Source: Neocallimastix lanati (nom. inval.) (lineage: Eukaryota > Neocallimastigomycota > Neocallimastigomycetes > Neocallimastigales > Neocallimastigaceae). From it: a DNA stretch of 64,000 nucleotides. The translations under genes were made by a program, and so were the position numbers. Below the pieces are notes generated by a model. It was not told the origin of the DNA. It worked only from the letters and a program-made list of their open reading frames with translations, and did no database searches. The stretch covers positions 191,001-255,000 of the forward strand of contig JACVTC010000012.1 of assembly GCA_016946835.1 (NCBI GenBank), in the 5' to 3' direction. This document shows positions 24,101 to 34,309 of this stretch, piece after piece (position 1 is the stretch's first letter; each line of letters begins with the position of its first letter).

Positions 24101-25129
24101 TTTTAGAAGCTCATAATATTGGCCACGAAGGATATTACAAAACATATCAAAGACTTAAGAAAAACTTTTATTGGAATCATATGATTAAAGATATCAAAAG
24201 AATTGTTAGTAATTGTGAAAAATGCCAGTTAAATCGTCCTCAACCATATCCAGAACCAACCGAAAACCATCCAACTAAAGTAGAGGGTCCCTTTGTGCAT
24301 TTAGGATTAGATATTATAGGACCGTTACCAAAAACAAGAAATAATAATCAATATATTATAGTAACTGTTGATTACTTTACCAAATGGGTTGAAGCCGAAC
24401 CCACTGAAAACATAACTTCCTCTGATATAATTAAATTTTTAATAAACGTTTTTGCAAGACATGATATGCCTCAAGTTATTACTACTGATTCAATTCACTT
24501 CTGATATGACTAAAATCTTTCTTGATCTTTATGATGTATATGTTAAATTTGTAGCTACTTACCACCCTGAATCAAATGGTCTTACTGAAAATCGAAACAA
24601 AGAAATTGGAAAATTACTTCGTTTATTAGGAAGGAAAAATCAAGATTGGGATGAAGTTTTACCTTCTGCTCTATGGGCACTTCGAACTACCAAAAACACA
24701 GCCACTGGACATTCTAGTTTTGAATTAGTATATGGAAGAGAAGACCAACAGCCTTATGATATAGCCATAAGAACAATTGAAAATGCAGGTAAATCATATG
24801 ATGAAATTTTAATGGAAAAATTTGTTCGTCATTATCAATGGACTAGAGAAGCATGCGAAAATGTGAAGAATGCTAACAAGTATTGGGCAACAAGACGAGA
24901 AGAACAAATAAGTATGAAAAAAGGAAAAGAATTAAAGGCTGGTGATCTTGTTCCTGTTAGAAACTTTACCCGCACTAAGCTAGAACCATATTACAATGGA
25001 CCATTTAAAATTTTAAAAATTCAATTCAACACGGCAACCCTAATCGATCAGAAGACTGGAAAGCAACTCGATAGGAATGTTCACTTTAAAAATTTAGTAA
25101 AGTTTAACTCCGCTTACAGAGAAGCTTGA
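21136..25129 (+). pseudogene. pol: Pol polyprotein of Ty3/gypsy element B (broken)
   Basis: Frame -1 to gag. A TGA near 21222 and a TAA at 21895-21897 interrupt the N-terminal linker. From 22015 the frame is open for 829 codons: protease LIDSCSNLS (Cys in the active-site triad), RT with a FIDDVLIY box (about 23110), RNase H with IRTDAS, then integrase with the HNIGHEG finger and GLDIIGPLP. A small deletion near 24490 removes residues right after the second catalytic Asp (TTDS instead of TDNG) and shifts the frame. Integrase continues at 24500-25129 with PESNGLTENRNKEI and KLEPYYNGPF. Only a few lesions separate it from function. Confidence 0.88.
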
Positions 25130-25147
25130 GTCTTCGTCGGGGCATCT

Positions 25148-25631
25148 TGATAAGAAAGTACTAAATAATGCATTCTTAATTAAATCTACGATTTATTTCT
25201 AATACATTATGTGTACATTATTATTTTTGTACTTTAATAAATTTTTAAATCCAAAGATCAAAAATTAAATCAAAAATTATATTAAACTTTATATTTTTAT
25301 ATTAAATCTTATATTAATAGTAATATTTTTATATATTTAAAACTTATATTAGCAATATTAATAATAAATCTTATTTTTTTTTTATATTAATAATGAAAAT
25401 TTGTATTAATAATATTTTTATACATCGATAATTAAAAATTTATATATTATATTTTAACTTTTATTATAAAATTTTATATCGAAATGTTTTATTTTATATT
25501 GAAAAATATTTTATTTTATTAAAAACCTTTATATTAGAATAGTATTTTTATTTTTATTTGAATATTTTAACAGATTGTAATAAAAATTATAGCCAATTAA
25601 ATAAATTCTTATTAGTAATATTTTAGATATT

Positions 25632-25679
<48 letters not shown>

Positions 25680-25988
25680 TTTTATTAATATTATAAATGT
25701 ATTTTATTTATATTGTTATAATTAAATTTTATATAACTGATTATAAAATTCAATTTAAATTTAATAGTTTTTATAAAAAAAAAAATAAATAAAATGTAAT
25801 TTAGTGGCAAGAACAACTTTTATGCCTTGAAAAAAAAAGAATAAATAGTTGTAAATTTTGCTACCAATTTTTAAAAATTATCAAACCAATTAATCAAATA
25901 AATTTAATAAAATTAATAAATAAAATAATAAATAAATAAATAAAATTTGTGTTTCTTTATTTTTATTTAATTCTCTAAAACCTTAACA
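25148..25988 (+). repeat. 3' LTR of element B
   Basis: 841 bp, TGATAAGAAAG...CCTTAACA, nearly identical to 17936-18753 apart from a longer A tract near 25635 and scattered changes. Confidence 0.9.
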
Positions 25989-26048
25989 CGGTCCATAAGG
26001 GGGATACAATAAAAATGTATTACTTATTCTTGGGTTTAACTTTTTTAA

Positions 26049-26422
26049 CTTTTTTTTTTTTTTAGACAGGGAAGAGAATACACTTCCAAAACTTTATTAA
26101 ATTTTATTTTAAAAAATACATGTAAGGTGAAAAGTACATTTGAAATCAAAAATAAAAAATTTAAAAAATAAAAAAAATAAAAAAGCTCGAAAATACTATG
26201 TATTTCGGCAAGTTGTACTATGCGGGAATTTTTCCCTTCCTAACAGATAAAAAAGAAATAAAACCTAGAAGTAACATCTTTAAAATAGATAGTGTGGTGT
26301 CCACTAAACTCTCCCTGGATTCATCATTTATTGAACTACTAGGGCAAGATTCATCCTTCGTAGAAATAGATTCTGATCCTGTATTATCATTATTCCTTAT
26401 CAGTACGACGTTGACGCTCTAT
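26049..26422 (-). mobile_element. Short LINE 3' tail
   Basis: Poly(T), the tagacagggaagagaa word and 3' UTR of the same LINE family as at 442 and 3362, and about 65 terminal ORF2 codons. It is 5'-truncated where the older copy reads cgtcgacgctc. It lies between element B and the tRNA genes; a short unrecognised stretch (25989-26048) separates it from the LTR. No clear target duplication. Confidence 0.75.
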
Positions 26423-26486
26423 AATTTTTTTTTTTTTTTTTAGACTAAGAAAATAACTTTATTTAAAAAAAAAAATAAAAAATCTT
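26423..26486 (-). mobile_element. Very short retro-tail (poly-T plus about 25 bp)
   Basis: A second poly(T) is followed by tagactaagaaaataac, which resembles but is not the same as the LINE 3' end. It then runs into the A-rich block that supplies the tRNA-Gly terminator on the minus strand. It is probably a minimal insertion of a second LINE or SINE type. Confidence 0.35.
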
Positions 26487-26557
26487 TGCATTAACCGGGA
26501 ATCGAACCCGGGCCATTTGCTTGGAAGGCAAATATTCTACCTCTATACTATTAACGC
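26487..26557 (-). tRNA. tRNA-Gly (anticodon TCC)
   Basis: The minus strand folds as a 71-nt cloverleaf. The acceptor GCGTTAA pairs with TTAATGC with one G-U, and the discriminator is A. The anticodon arm TTTGC-CTTCCAA-GCAAA gives anticodon TCC, and the T arm is CCGGGTTCGATTCCCGG (B box GGTTCGATTCC). There is no intron. A run of T follows on the minus strand (pol III terminator). It lies 14 bp downstream of tRNA-Cys on the same strand. Confidence 0.93.
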
Positions 26558-26571
26558 TAAGGACAAGACAC

Positions 26572-26643
26572 AGGGGCGTTCCGGATTTGAACCGAAGACC
26601 TATTGATCTGCAGTCAATTGCTCTACCGCTGAGCTAACACCCC
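26572..26643 (-). tRNA. tRNA-Cys (anticodon GCA)
   Basis: 72 nt on the minus strand. GGGGTGT pairs with ACGCCCC, and the discriminator is U, as expected for tRNA-Cys. The D arm is TAGCTCAGCGGTAGAGCA, the anticodon loop CTGCAGA gives GCA, and the T loop is GGTTCAAATCC. No intron. Element C is inserted 12-15 bp upstream of its mature 5' end, where a pol III start would be expected. Confidence 0.95.
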
Positions 26644-26654
26644 CTTTCTTGACG

Positions 26655-26658
26655 TCCA
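26655..26658. repeat. Left target duplication of element C (tcca)
   Basis: tcca precedes the 5' LTR and recurs at 33004-33007 after the 3' LTR. It is 12-15 bp upstream of nucleotide 1 of tRNA-Cys. Confidence 0.8.
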
Positions 26659-27342
26659 TGATACGGAACTAACTAATAATTCGTATTATACTATTGGAAA
26701 TTATAATTAAGTTTAATAACTTTATGTATTAAATATTTTAAACTGTTTTTATAATTCCAAAATTTTATTCTTAATTTAAAATAATTATATAAATTATCAA
26801 ATTAAATTGATTAATGACTAATTATTAAAAAATCATTATTTAATTAAATTGATTAATGACTAATTATTAAAAAATCATTATTTAATTAAATTGATTAATG
26901 ACTAATTATTAAATAATTATTATCTTATATTAATTAAATTGTTTTATTATTATATTTAATTATTATTAATATTAAATTGTTTCAAGAATTATATTATCAA
27001 AAATATTACCAATAATTTTATTGTTAAATTTTTTAATTTTATCATTAATAATATTTGTCATTAAAGATAATATTAATTATATTAGTATTAATATTTTTAT
27101 TATTAAAATAACTCTTAAAAAATATTATTTAAAATCACATGTAACAATTATACTAATAAGAATTAAAATAATTTAAATTATTATAAAAATTCATGTAGTA
27201 AAAAAGTATAAAAGAAAAAGAAAATACTTAATAAAAAATTAGGAGTTAAAAAAATAAAAAAAACTGGAAATTGAAATTAAATTATTAACTAATATATTAT
27301 TTTCATTTTTTTTTTTTTGAAGTTTATTGTGTACCTGCACCA
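26659..27342 (+). repeat. 5' LTR of element C
   Basis: TGATACGGAAC...CCTGCACCA, 684 bp, essentially the same as 32321-33003. It contains three direct copies of a 50-bp block (attgattaatgactaattat, near 26808-26920) and a TATAAAAG box at 27207-27214. Confidence 0.93.
27207..27214 (+). promoter_or_regulatory. Putative TATA box in element C LTR
   Basis: TATAAAAG in aagTATAAAAGaaaaag, about 130 bp before the LTR end, in the same setting as in the LTRs of A and F. Confidence 0.45.
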
Positions 27343-27345
27343 AAT

Positions 27346-27360
27346 TGGCGAGCTATGCAG
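27346..27360 (+). promoter_or_regulatory. Primer-binding site, element C
   Basis: TGGCGAGCTATGCAG starts three bases after the LTR. It differs from the site shared by B and D, so a different tRNA (with G73) would prime it. The tRNA is not identified. Confidence 0.5.
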
Positions 27361-27484
27361 GACACAAAGAAAATAATATGAAAAATTAATAATTTAAATG
27401 AATATTAAGAAATTTTAATTATAAAAAGAAAAAATTTAATTCTATATTAAAAATAATATAATAAAATAAATTAAATTGCCAAGA

Positions 27485-28369
27485 ATGAAAATCTTAGAAC
27501 TTGAGGAACTACTACCTAGGCTTGATGAAGATGCTAGAGACGTTGATATCTGGGCCGAAGAATTCACAAGATTAATGAAATTAGCTGGTATTAACAATCC
27601 AGCTAGCATTCATACCTGGGCGACTGAATGTGTTGAGGGCAAACTCAGGGGAGTCTTACAAGATCTGGTGAAAGTCAATGAAGATGAAGAAGAAGAATTT
27701 CCTTCTATGAAAAAAATAAAAGAAGCCTTAGAAGAAGCCTTAGAAATCACTCCACAGGATAAATGTAAAAGATTACAAAGATTAAAAATAAAAAGAGGAG
27801 AAAGTATTAAAAATTTTAATTGGCGATATAAAAAACTTTACAATAATTTACCAAGACTTTATCAATCTTTCATAACAGTGGAGGATTATACTGAATCCAT
27901 TTCATACCGACCTTTTGCTAGAGCCCAGGTTATAACTCAAAGATGTGTAGATCTCGAGGATGCATTTGAGGAAGCGGAATTAGCCGAAAGAGCCGAAGAG
28001 AGGAAAGAAACAAATGAAACTGTAATGTCTACTTTATATATTCGGGGGGTTTATTCAAACTTTTCTCAATCAAATAGAACTGGGAAACATCCTTTTAGAC
28101 AATTTTCTGCCAATAATTATATAGAAGTTAACAACCCCAAAAGAAATATGAGAAGTCGCACTAATGATAAACTCTTAAATAAGAATCCAAAATACGAGAC
28201 TAACAATACATATAAAAGAACATATAAGTGTTTCAGATGTAACCAGGAAGGTCATGGTGTCAAGCAATGCCCTTATTCATTTAAGGAATTAGCTGAGTTA
28301 GAGGAAAAAGGTCAGATTTCAAAGGAATCTTTAAACTCCCAAATGGAAGAAGGAAAACTTCCCTTATAA
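27485..28369 (+). CDS. gag: Gag polyprotein of Ty3/gypsy element C
   Basis: 294 residues from ATG 27485. Residues 1-170 are the capsid-like domain (WAEEFTRLMKLAG, GKLRGVLQDL, NFNWRYKKLYNNL). A basic linker follows, then one zinc knuckle CFRCNQEGHGVKQC near residue 250. It lacks the Asn expansions of element A, so it shows the compact form of this Gag. Unlike in A, B and D, the codon after the slippery site region is CAA instead of TAA, so unshifted translation adds about a dozen residues before stopping at 28367-28369. The frame is intact. Confidence 0.93.
   Translation: MKILELEELLPRLDEDARDVDIWAEEFTRLMKLAGINNPASIHTWATECVEGKLRGVLQDLVKVNEDEEEEFPSMKKIKEALEEALEITPQDKCKRLQRLKIKRGESIKNFNWRYKKLYNNLPRLYQSFITVEDYTESISYRPFARAQVITQRCVDLEDAFEEAELAERAEERKETNETVMSTLYIRGVYSNFSQSNRTGKHPFRQFSANNYIEVNNPKRNMRSRTNDKLLNKNPKYETNNTYKRTYKCFRCNQEGHGVKQCPYSFKELAELEEKGQISKESLNSQMEEGKLPL
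28330..28363 (+). promoter_or_regulatory. -1 ribosomal frameshift signal, element C
   Basis: TTTAAAC is in gag phase, with an 8-nt spacer, then GGAAG / CTTCC pairing. Compared with A and B (GGGAG / CTCCC), both sides of the fourth pair have changed, which keeps pairing. Pol is open in the -1 frame from the heptamer without any stop. Confidence 0.82.
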
Positions 28370-31300
28370 AAACCATAAATGATACTGAAACTGATGATAT
28401 CGTAGCAGCTGTCACTAGGCAAACAAGACAATTAAATACAAAAAAGAAACCTTACGATAAACATCAGAAAATAGCCACATTAAAAGAAAATCCTCAACCA
28501 ATAAAAATGCTTTCGAAATCACAAACAAATGATCGAAAAATGGAAGTAGAAGTAGAAAATATTAATAATGAACCAAAAAGTAACAATGAAGAAGAACCCT
28601 TAAATAACCCAAAAAATAGAGAAGAAACGGAAACCTTAAAAGAAATTGACTTGTCTGTGATAGCCAACCCATCAATAAACAAAGCAAAAAGGGATTCAAA
28701 GAAGGAAAGAATATCAGAAATAATGGATAAGAAACCCGAAGAAGAAGAAATGAGAAAAAAGGTTACAGCTAAACTACCCAGTACTCAAATGGAAGAAAAG
28801 AAGAATAAATGCGAAAGATTAAAAAATGATAAAAATAAAGAAGAAATGAGAATCGAAAATAAAAATGAAGAGAATCCAAATAACAAAAAGGAGAAGCACA
28901 TTATTCTAATGGAAAACCAAGCAAAGTACGATCTTGTAACTGATTTAACATCTACCACAGCTAATATAACTCTGGCTCAATTGTTGGATATAAGTCCAAA
29001 ATTACGAGCTCAACTTAATAAATTGTTAAAGCTAAAAGAAACACCTCATAACGGAAAAATGGAAGAAATGGTATTATCTACTGTCTCAAGGAAGGATATA
29101 GCTACTACTAAATGTAAAATTAACGGAGAAGATGGATTCGCCTTTTTAGATACATGTGCAAGCATCAACATAATAACGAGTAAGTTTTTAGGCAAGTTGA
29201 AAAATATAAAACCATTTGGTTATACAACTAACAATATTATACAGGTAACTTCGAAGACCCACATATCCTCTGAATTATATCATTTAACAGTTGAATTCAA
29301 CGATTTCATTATTCAAGACGTATTTAGAGTAATAGAACATGATCAGGATCTGTTTGATATCTTGATAGGTTTTAGGACCTTAAAGGATAATAATTTATTC
29401 ATTAATCCTATTCGTAATAGTCTATGTAAAATGAAGAAAGATGGTACATTTACAACAATCTCAGCTTTAGAAATAGATGAAGAAGAAAAAGAAATAGATG
29501 AAGAAGTAAAAATTGAAGAAACTGAAATGCAAGATAATCCAGACTCCATGTTATTTTGTTTCATAAACAAAGAATCAGCAGAAATACAGAATGCAATTAC
29601 GATTAAGGAAAATAAAAAAGACAAAGAAGAAAATACAATCATTGAAGAAAAGAAGACAAGAATTGAACAAATTATAAAAAATACAATAGAAGTAGTTAGA
29701 GGCCGATTCAAGGAACTATTAAAAGATAATATTGAAATCTTAGCAATAAAAATAGATGAATTAGGTTCAACAAAGTTATTACCGCACCATATCAGTTTAG
29801 AAGAAAATACGATTCCAATTAAACAAAAAGCTTATCGATTATCTAAAGTACAAGCAGACGCCCTGAAGGAAGAGCTAATTAAATTACTGAACAACCATTT
29901 AATTGAACCATCCAGTTCACCATGGTTTTCTCCAGTTATTCTTGTAAGGAAGAAGAATAATAAATGGAGAATGTGTATAGATTTTCGGAAGCTCAACAAC
30001 GTTACTATTAAAGACGCTTATTCTCTGCCACTAATAGATGATATACTTTTCTCAGTCGGAAAGAAAGTTAAAGTATTTTCAACAATAGATTTATTCTCCG
30101 GCTTTTATCAAATTCCAATGTTCCATGAAGACATTCCCAAAACAAGTTTTACAACAATGTACGGTAATTACCAATTCCGGGTAATGCCGTTTGGTTTATG
30201 CAATGCCCCAGGAACCTTCCAGAGAGAGATGAACAGGATATTTTTTACGCTCATTGGGAAGTGTATGTTTATATATATCGATGATTTAATCATATTCTCT
30301 CCAACTTTTGAACAACACATAGAAGATTTAAAGAAAGTATTTGATATCCTAAAGGATAATGGATTAAAAATCAATCTCGACAAATGTGATTTTTTCAAGG
30401 AATCAGTTGAATTATTAGGCCACACAGTATCAATTGAAGGAATATCACCAATTAATAAAAAAATTGAGATTATACGTGAATGGTTACCTCCTACCAACAT
30501 CACACAATTACAATCATTTCTTGGAGAAGTAGGTTATTATAGGAAGTTTATATACAACTTTGCAACAATTGCCAAACCTCTATTTAAACTACTTAAAAAG
30601 AATGTAAAATTCTCTTGGGAAGCTGTTCAACAAGAGAGCTTTGAAGAACTTAAACGAAGATTAATCACAGCCCCTATTTTATCAATGCCTGATTTCGACA
30701 AACAATTTATAATCAGGACAGATGCCTCAAAAGATGGAATAGGTGGAGTCCTGATACAAAAAGATGAAAATAATATCGAAAAACCAATACATTATATGAG
30801 CAGAACTTTGAAACCAGCTGAAGTAAACTATGGGATTACAGATTTAGAAGGAGCTGCCGACGCTTTTTGTGTTAAAAAATTTAAATCCTATATTTCGGGA
30901 AGTAAATTCGAAATATTGTTGTTCACAGATCACAAACCATTAATAAGTATATTCAAAAGTAAAGAAACCTTAAATGCCAGACAGTCAAGATGGGTAATTA
31001 TGTTCTCTATGTTAAAAGTTAAAGTCATTTACGAACCAGGAAAACGTAATGTATTAGCGGATGCGTTATCTCGACTTAGATCAAAACCATCGGAAGTAAT
31101 AGCTACCTATTTAGAAGAAATTAATACAGGAAAAAATTCGTTATTAAAGAAGTTTGAAGAAAAATTTTCAAGAATAAACAATGAAGAATATTTTATAGAT
31201 GGAGGCACCTTCAGAAAAGTAATTAAAGAAGATAAAGAAAAAATTAAACTATTATTAGAAGCCCATAGGATAGGCCATGAGGGAATCTTCAAAACGTATA

Positions 31301-32307
31301 ACAGGCTCAAACGTGATTACTATTGGAATAACATGGTCTTGGATGTAAAATACATAGTCAATACGTGTAAACACTGCCAACTGTTCAAACCACAAACTTT
31401 CAATTCAAACACCGAACACATCCCAACAAAGCCGGGATTACCTTTTACCCAGGTAGGACTGGATATAGTAGGCCCTTTACCACAAACAAAAAATGGAAAT
31501 CAGTATATCCTAGTATTAGTCGATTATTTAACAAAGTGGGTTGAAGCTGAACCCACTGTCAAGATTGAATCTGATGATATAATAGGCTTCTTAACAAGAG
31601 TTTTCTCAAGACATGGAGTTCCCGAAATATTAATAACGGATAACGGTCCCCAGTTCAAGTCCGACAAAACTAAAGCTTTCCTAGATTTATATGGTATTTA
31701 TGTGCACTTTGTTTCTGTCTATCATCCTGAATCTAATGGTATGGTAGAAAACAGAAATAAAGAAATAGGAAAATATCTAAGAATATTATGTAATAAAAAT
31801 ATAGAAAATTGGGATTTAATTCTACCAAGTGCTTTGTGGGCTCTCCGTACCTGCAAAAACGAAGTAAAAAAATTTTCAAGCTTTGAATTACTCTACGGCC
31901 GTCGTGACTTACAACCCTTCGAGCTATCTTTAAATCTGGATAAAAAAGAAAAAGGTGAAAGTATTACGGAATACCTTATAAGAAAATTTGCTAAACATTA
32001 CCAATGGATTCATGAAGCAATTAATAATATCACTACAGCCAACAAAATTTGGGAAGACAGAAGGAACCAGATGAAAAGAATGAAAGCCAACTACAATCCA
32101 GGAGACCTAGTATTAATACGATTAATAAACAGAAGAAAATTAGATCCTTATTTCGTAGGCCCACTGAAAATCATCAAAAAGGAATTTAATACAGTTACTC
32201 TCGCAGATCCTATTACCGGCGAAATTTCTGATAGGAATGTACATCTAAAAAATATAGTTCCTTATAAATTATGTGAATTAGAGACTTCAGGGACGAAGTC
32301 TAAATAA
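28339..32307 (+). CDS. pol: Pol polyprotein of Ty3/gypsy element C
   Basis: Entered by -1 frameshift near 28336, about 1320 residues to the stop; the first ATG in frame is at 28507. Counting from that ATG, a charged Lys/Glu-rich linker comes first. Protease LDTCASIN is near residue 214 (Cys for Gly), RT about 420-680 with YIDDLIIF near 590, and RNase H with RTDASKDGIGG near 737. Integrase runs from about 915, with HRIGHEG / CKHC zinc ligands, D (GLDIVGPLP, about 984), D (ITDNGPQF, about 1043) and E (PESNGMVEN, about 1080). A KLDPYFVGPLKII module follows. No chromodomain. It is uninterrupted and all catalytic acids are present. Confidence 0.95.
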   Translation, partial: PNGRRKTSLIKTINDTETDDIVAAVTRQTRQLNTKKKPYDKHQKIATLKENPQPIKMLSKSQTNDRKMEVEVENINNEPKSNNEEEPLNNPKNREETETLKEIDLSVIANPSINKAKRDSKKERISEIMDKKPEEEEMRKKVTAKLPSTQMEEKKNKCERLKNDKNKEEMRIENKNEENPNNKKEKHIILMENQAKYDLVTDLTSTTANITLAQLLDISPKLRAQLNKLLKLKETPHNGKMEEMVLSTVSRKDIATTKCKINGEDGFAFLDTCASINIITSKFLGKLKNIKPFGYTTNNIIQVTSKTHISSELYHLTVEFNDFIIQDVFRVIEHDQDLFDILIGFRTLKDNNLFINPIRNSLCKMKKDGTFTTISALEIDEEEKEIDEEVKIEETEMQDNPDSMLFCFINKESAEIQNAITIKENKKDKEENTIIEEKKTRIEQIIKNTIEVVRGRFKELLKDNIEILAIKIDELGSTKLLPHHISLEENTIPIKQKAYRLSKVQADALKEELIKLLNNHLIEPSSSPWFSPVILVRKKNNKWRMCIDFRKLNNVTIKDAYSLPLIDDILFSVGKKVKVFSTIDLFSGFYQIPMFHEDIPKTSFTTMYGNYQFRVMPFGLCNAPGTFQREMNRIFFTLIGKCMFIYIDDLIIFSPTFEQHIEDLKKVFDILKDNGLKINLDKCDFFKESVELLGHTVSIEGISPINKKIEIIREWLPPTNITQLQSFLGEVGYYRKFIYNFATIAKPLFKLLKKNVKFSWEAVQQESFEELKRRLITAPILSMPDFDKQFIIRTDASKDGIGGVLIQKDENNIEKPIHYMSRTLKPAEVNYGITDLEGAADAFCVKKFKSYISGSKFEILLFTDHKPLISIFKSKETLNARQSRWVIMFSMLKVKVIYEPGKRNVLADALSRLRSKPSEVIATYLEEINTGKNSLLKKFEEKFSRINNEEYFIDGGTFRKVIKEDKEKIKLLLEAHRIGHEGIFKTYNRLKRDYYWNNMVLDVKYIVNTCKHCQLFKPQTFNSNTEHIPTKPGLPFTQVGLDIVGPLPQTKNGNQYILVLVDYLTKWVEAEPTVKIESDDIIGFLTRVFSRHGVPEILITDNGPQFKSDKTKAFLDLYGIYVHFVSVYHPESNGMVENRNKEIGKYLRILCNKNIENWDLILPSALWALRTCKNEVKKFSSFELLYGRRDLQPFELSLNLDKKEKGESITEYLIRKFAKHYQWIHEAINNITTANKIWEDRRNQMKRMKANYNPGDLVLIRLINRRKLDPYFVGPLKIIKKEFNTVTLADPITGEISDRNVHLKNIVPYKLCELETSGTKSK
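32282..32301 (+). promoter_or_regulatory. Conserved hairpin at the end of pol, element C
   Basis: AGACTTC / GAAGTCT, 7 bp, loop AGGGAC; the same stem is found in element A at 12585-12605. It lies 20 bp before the 3' LTR. Confidence 0.45.
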
Positions 32308-32320
32308 AGAAAGGGCGTCA

Positions 32321-33003
32321 TGATACGGAACTAACTAATAATTCGTATTATACTATTGGAAATTATAATTAAGTTTAATAACTTTATGTATTAAATATTT
32401 TAAACTGTTTTTATAATTCCAAAATTTTATTCTTAATTTAAAATAATTATATAAATTATCAAATTAAATTGATTAATGACTAATTATTAAAAAATCATTA
32501 TTTAATTAAATTGATTAATGACTAATTATTAAAAAATCATTATTTAATTAAATTGATTAATGACTAATTATTAAATAATTATTATCTTATATTAATTAAA
32601 TTGTTTTATTATTATATTTAATTATTATTAATATTAAATTGTTTCAAGAATTATATTATCAAAAATATTACCAATAATTTTATTGTTAAATTTTTTAATT
32701 TTATCATTAATAATATTTGTCATTAAAGATAATATTAATTATATTAGTATTAATATTTTTATTATTAAAATAACTCTTAAAAAATATTATTTAAAATCAC
32801 ATGTAACAATTATACTAATAAGAATTAAAATAATTTAAATTATTATAAAAATTCATGTAGTAAAAAAGTATAAAAGAAAAAGAAAATACTTAATAAAAAA
32901 TTAGGAGTTAAAAAAATAAAAAAAACTGGAAATTGAAATTAAATTATTAACTAATATATTATTTTCATTTTTTTTTTTTGAAGTTTATTGTGTACCTGCA
33001 CCA
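32321..33003 (+). repeat. 3' LTR of element C
   Basis: 683 bp, the same sequence as 26659-27342 except for one base of length in a T tract. The purine-rich segment aaataaagaaaggg precedes it. Confidence 0.93.
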
Positions 33004-33007
33004 TCCA

Positions 33008-33665
33008 TGATACGATACCACTATAAAAATAAGATTTAGGTAAGAAATTTAGGTTAGAAATATTGTATAAATATTATTGGTTATAATAATTAAAATAATT
33101 TATATATAGTTAATTCAAATAATTATTTTTAAAAGCATGGTTAATTCTTTTATCATAATTAAAATAGATAAATTATATTAATAATGATTCTATTATTATG
33201 ATAATAAATTAATTCATCATTATTATTAATAAGTTTTATTTTATATTTTAAATATTATTTTGAGAATTATATAGTTTTAGGAATTATATTATAAATATTG
33301 ATAATTATATTTTATTCAGGAAATATATTTTAAATATTAATAGTTAAATATATTTAATAATGAAATTGTATTTTTAAATAAAGTTATTAGGAAATTAATA
33401 GTTAAAGAGATATGTTTAATAAAAATATAATATTAATTAATTATTTTAACAATTATATAAAATTAAGAGAATGTAATAATAAATTATTATGTATGTAAGA
33501 GTAAAATTATAAAAATAAATAAAGAACAAAATATTATTATAAAACATTATTATTATAAATTATTTTCTTATATTTATTAGAATATATTATTGTGTCATAA
33601 TTCCCTAGAGAAACGACCAAATAAATAAATAACTAGATATGGAATATTTTAAATGTTCTGTATCA
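33008..33665 (+). repeat. Solo LTR X1
   Basis: Begins TGATACGATACC and ends TTCTGTATCA, so TGATAC/GTATCA are inverted termini. Flanks are tcca (shared with element C's duplication) and ccca. It has no internal element. It was next to the tRNA before element C inserted at its left border. Confidence 0.6.
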
Positions 33666-33669
33666 CCCA

Positions 33670-34305
33670 TTAATAAGTTTAAGGTATTATTTATTTTATT
33701 TTTTTTAAACTTATTTTATATCGTTTTACCTTGTTTTATTTTAACAAGTTTTACCGATATTTAATATTTAAATTTACTTAATTATTTTAAAAAAAATGTT
33801 TTATTAAAAATTTATATAATATTTAATCTATATATTAAATATTATAATTCTTTTTATAAATAATTAAAATAGTTAAATACTATAATATAAATAATATAGT
33901 TTATAACTTTATATATTTGTTATAATAATAATTTTTATTTAATATTTTTATAGTTGATTATACAACGTTGAGAAATATTTTTAATTGTTATAATTCATTA
34001 TTTTTCTAAATAAATTCTCTTAATAAATTTCATAATTATTTTATAAATTAATTTCTAAAGAACTAATTATTCCATATAAAAAATTTTATATTTATATTAT
34101 TATTATAGTTGGTGTAACTATATTTTCCAATCAAATGTATATAAATATTATTATTAAATAATATTATTATAATAATAAAAATTATTATAATTATTTAATA
34201 TTATGAACAAGATTATTATTAAGTTATTACTATTTAATTATTTTAATATTTAAAATATTATAAAATCTTTTACTATTTCTTAATATATATTATTATTATT
34301 TATCA
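33670..34305 (+). repeat. Probable solo LTR X2
   Basis: 636 bp of AT-rich DNA between two 4-bp spacers (ccca and ccat), ending TTTATCA. The start is TTAATAAG where TG would be expected, so the left boundary rests on context and one presumed mutation. No ORF. Confidence 0.4.
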
Positions 34306-34309
34306 CCAT

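Larger units (their letters stand above)
17936..25988 (+). mobile_element. Ty3/gypsy element B
   Basis: A full-length element with LTRs at 17936-18753 and 25148-25988, primer-binding site, 1.4-kb leader, gag and pol. Four lesions in coding DNA prevent expression as it stands. The left flank is tttt, directly after the LTR of element A; the right flank is cggt, so no target duplication is visible. One end may have been reshaped by recombination. Confidence 0.88.
26659..33003 (+). mobile_element. Ty3/gypsy element C, apparently intact
   Basis: About 6.3 kb: LTRs of 684 and 683 bp, primer-binding site, gag, -1 frameshift signal, an uninterrupted pol, and a 4-bp target duplication. Nothing I can see disables it, so it is the best candidate here for an active autonomous element. 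Its position upstream of a tRNA gene copies the known habit of yeast Ty3. Confidence 0.92.
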
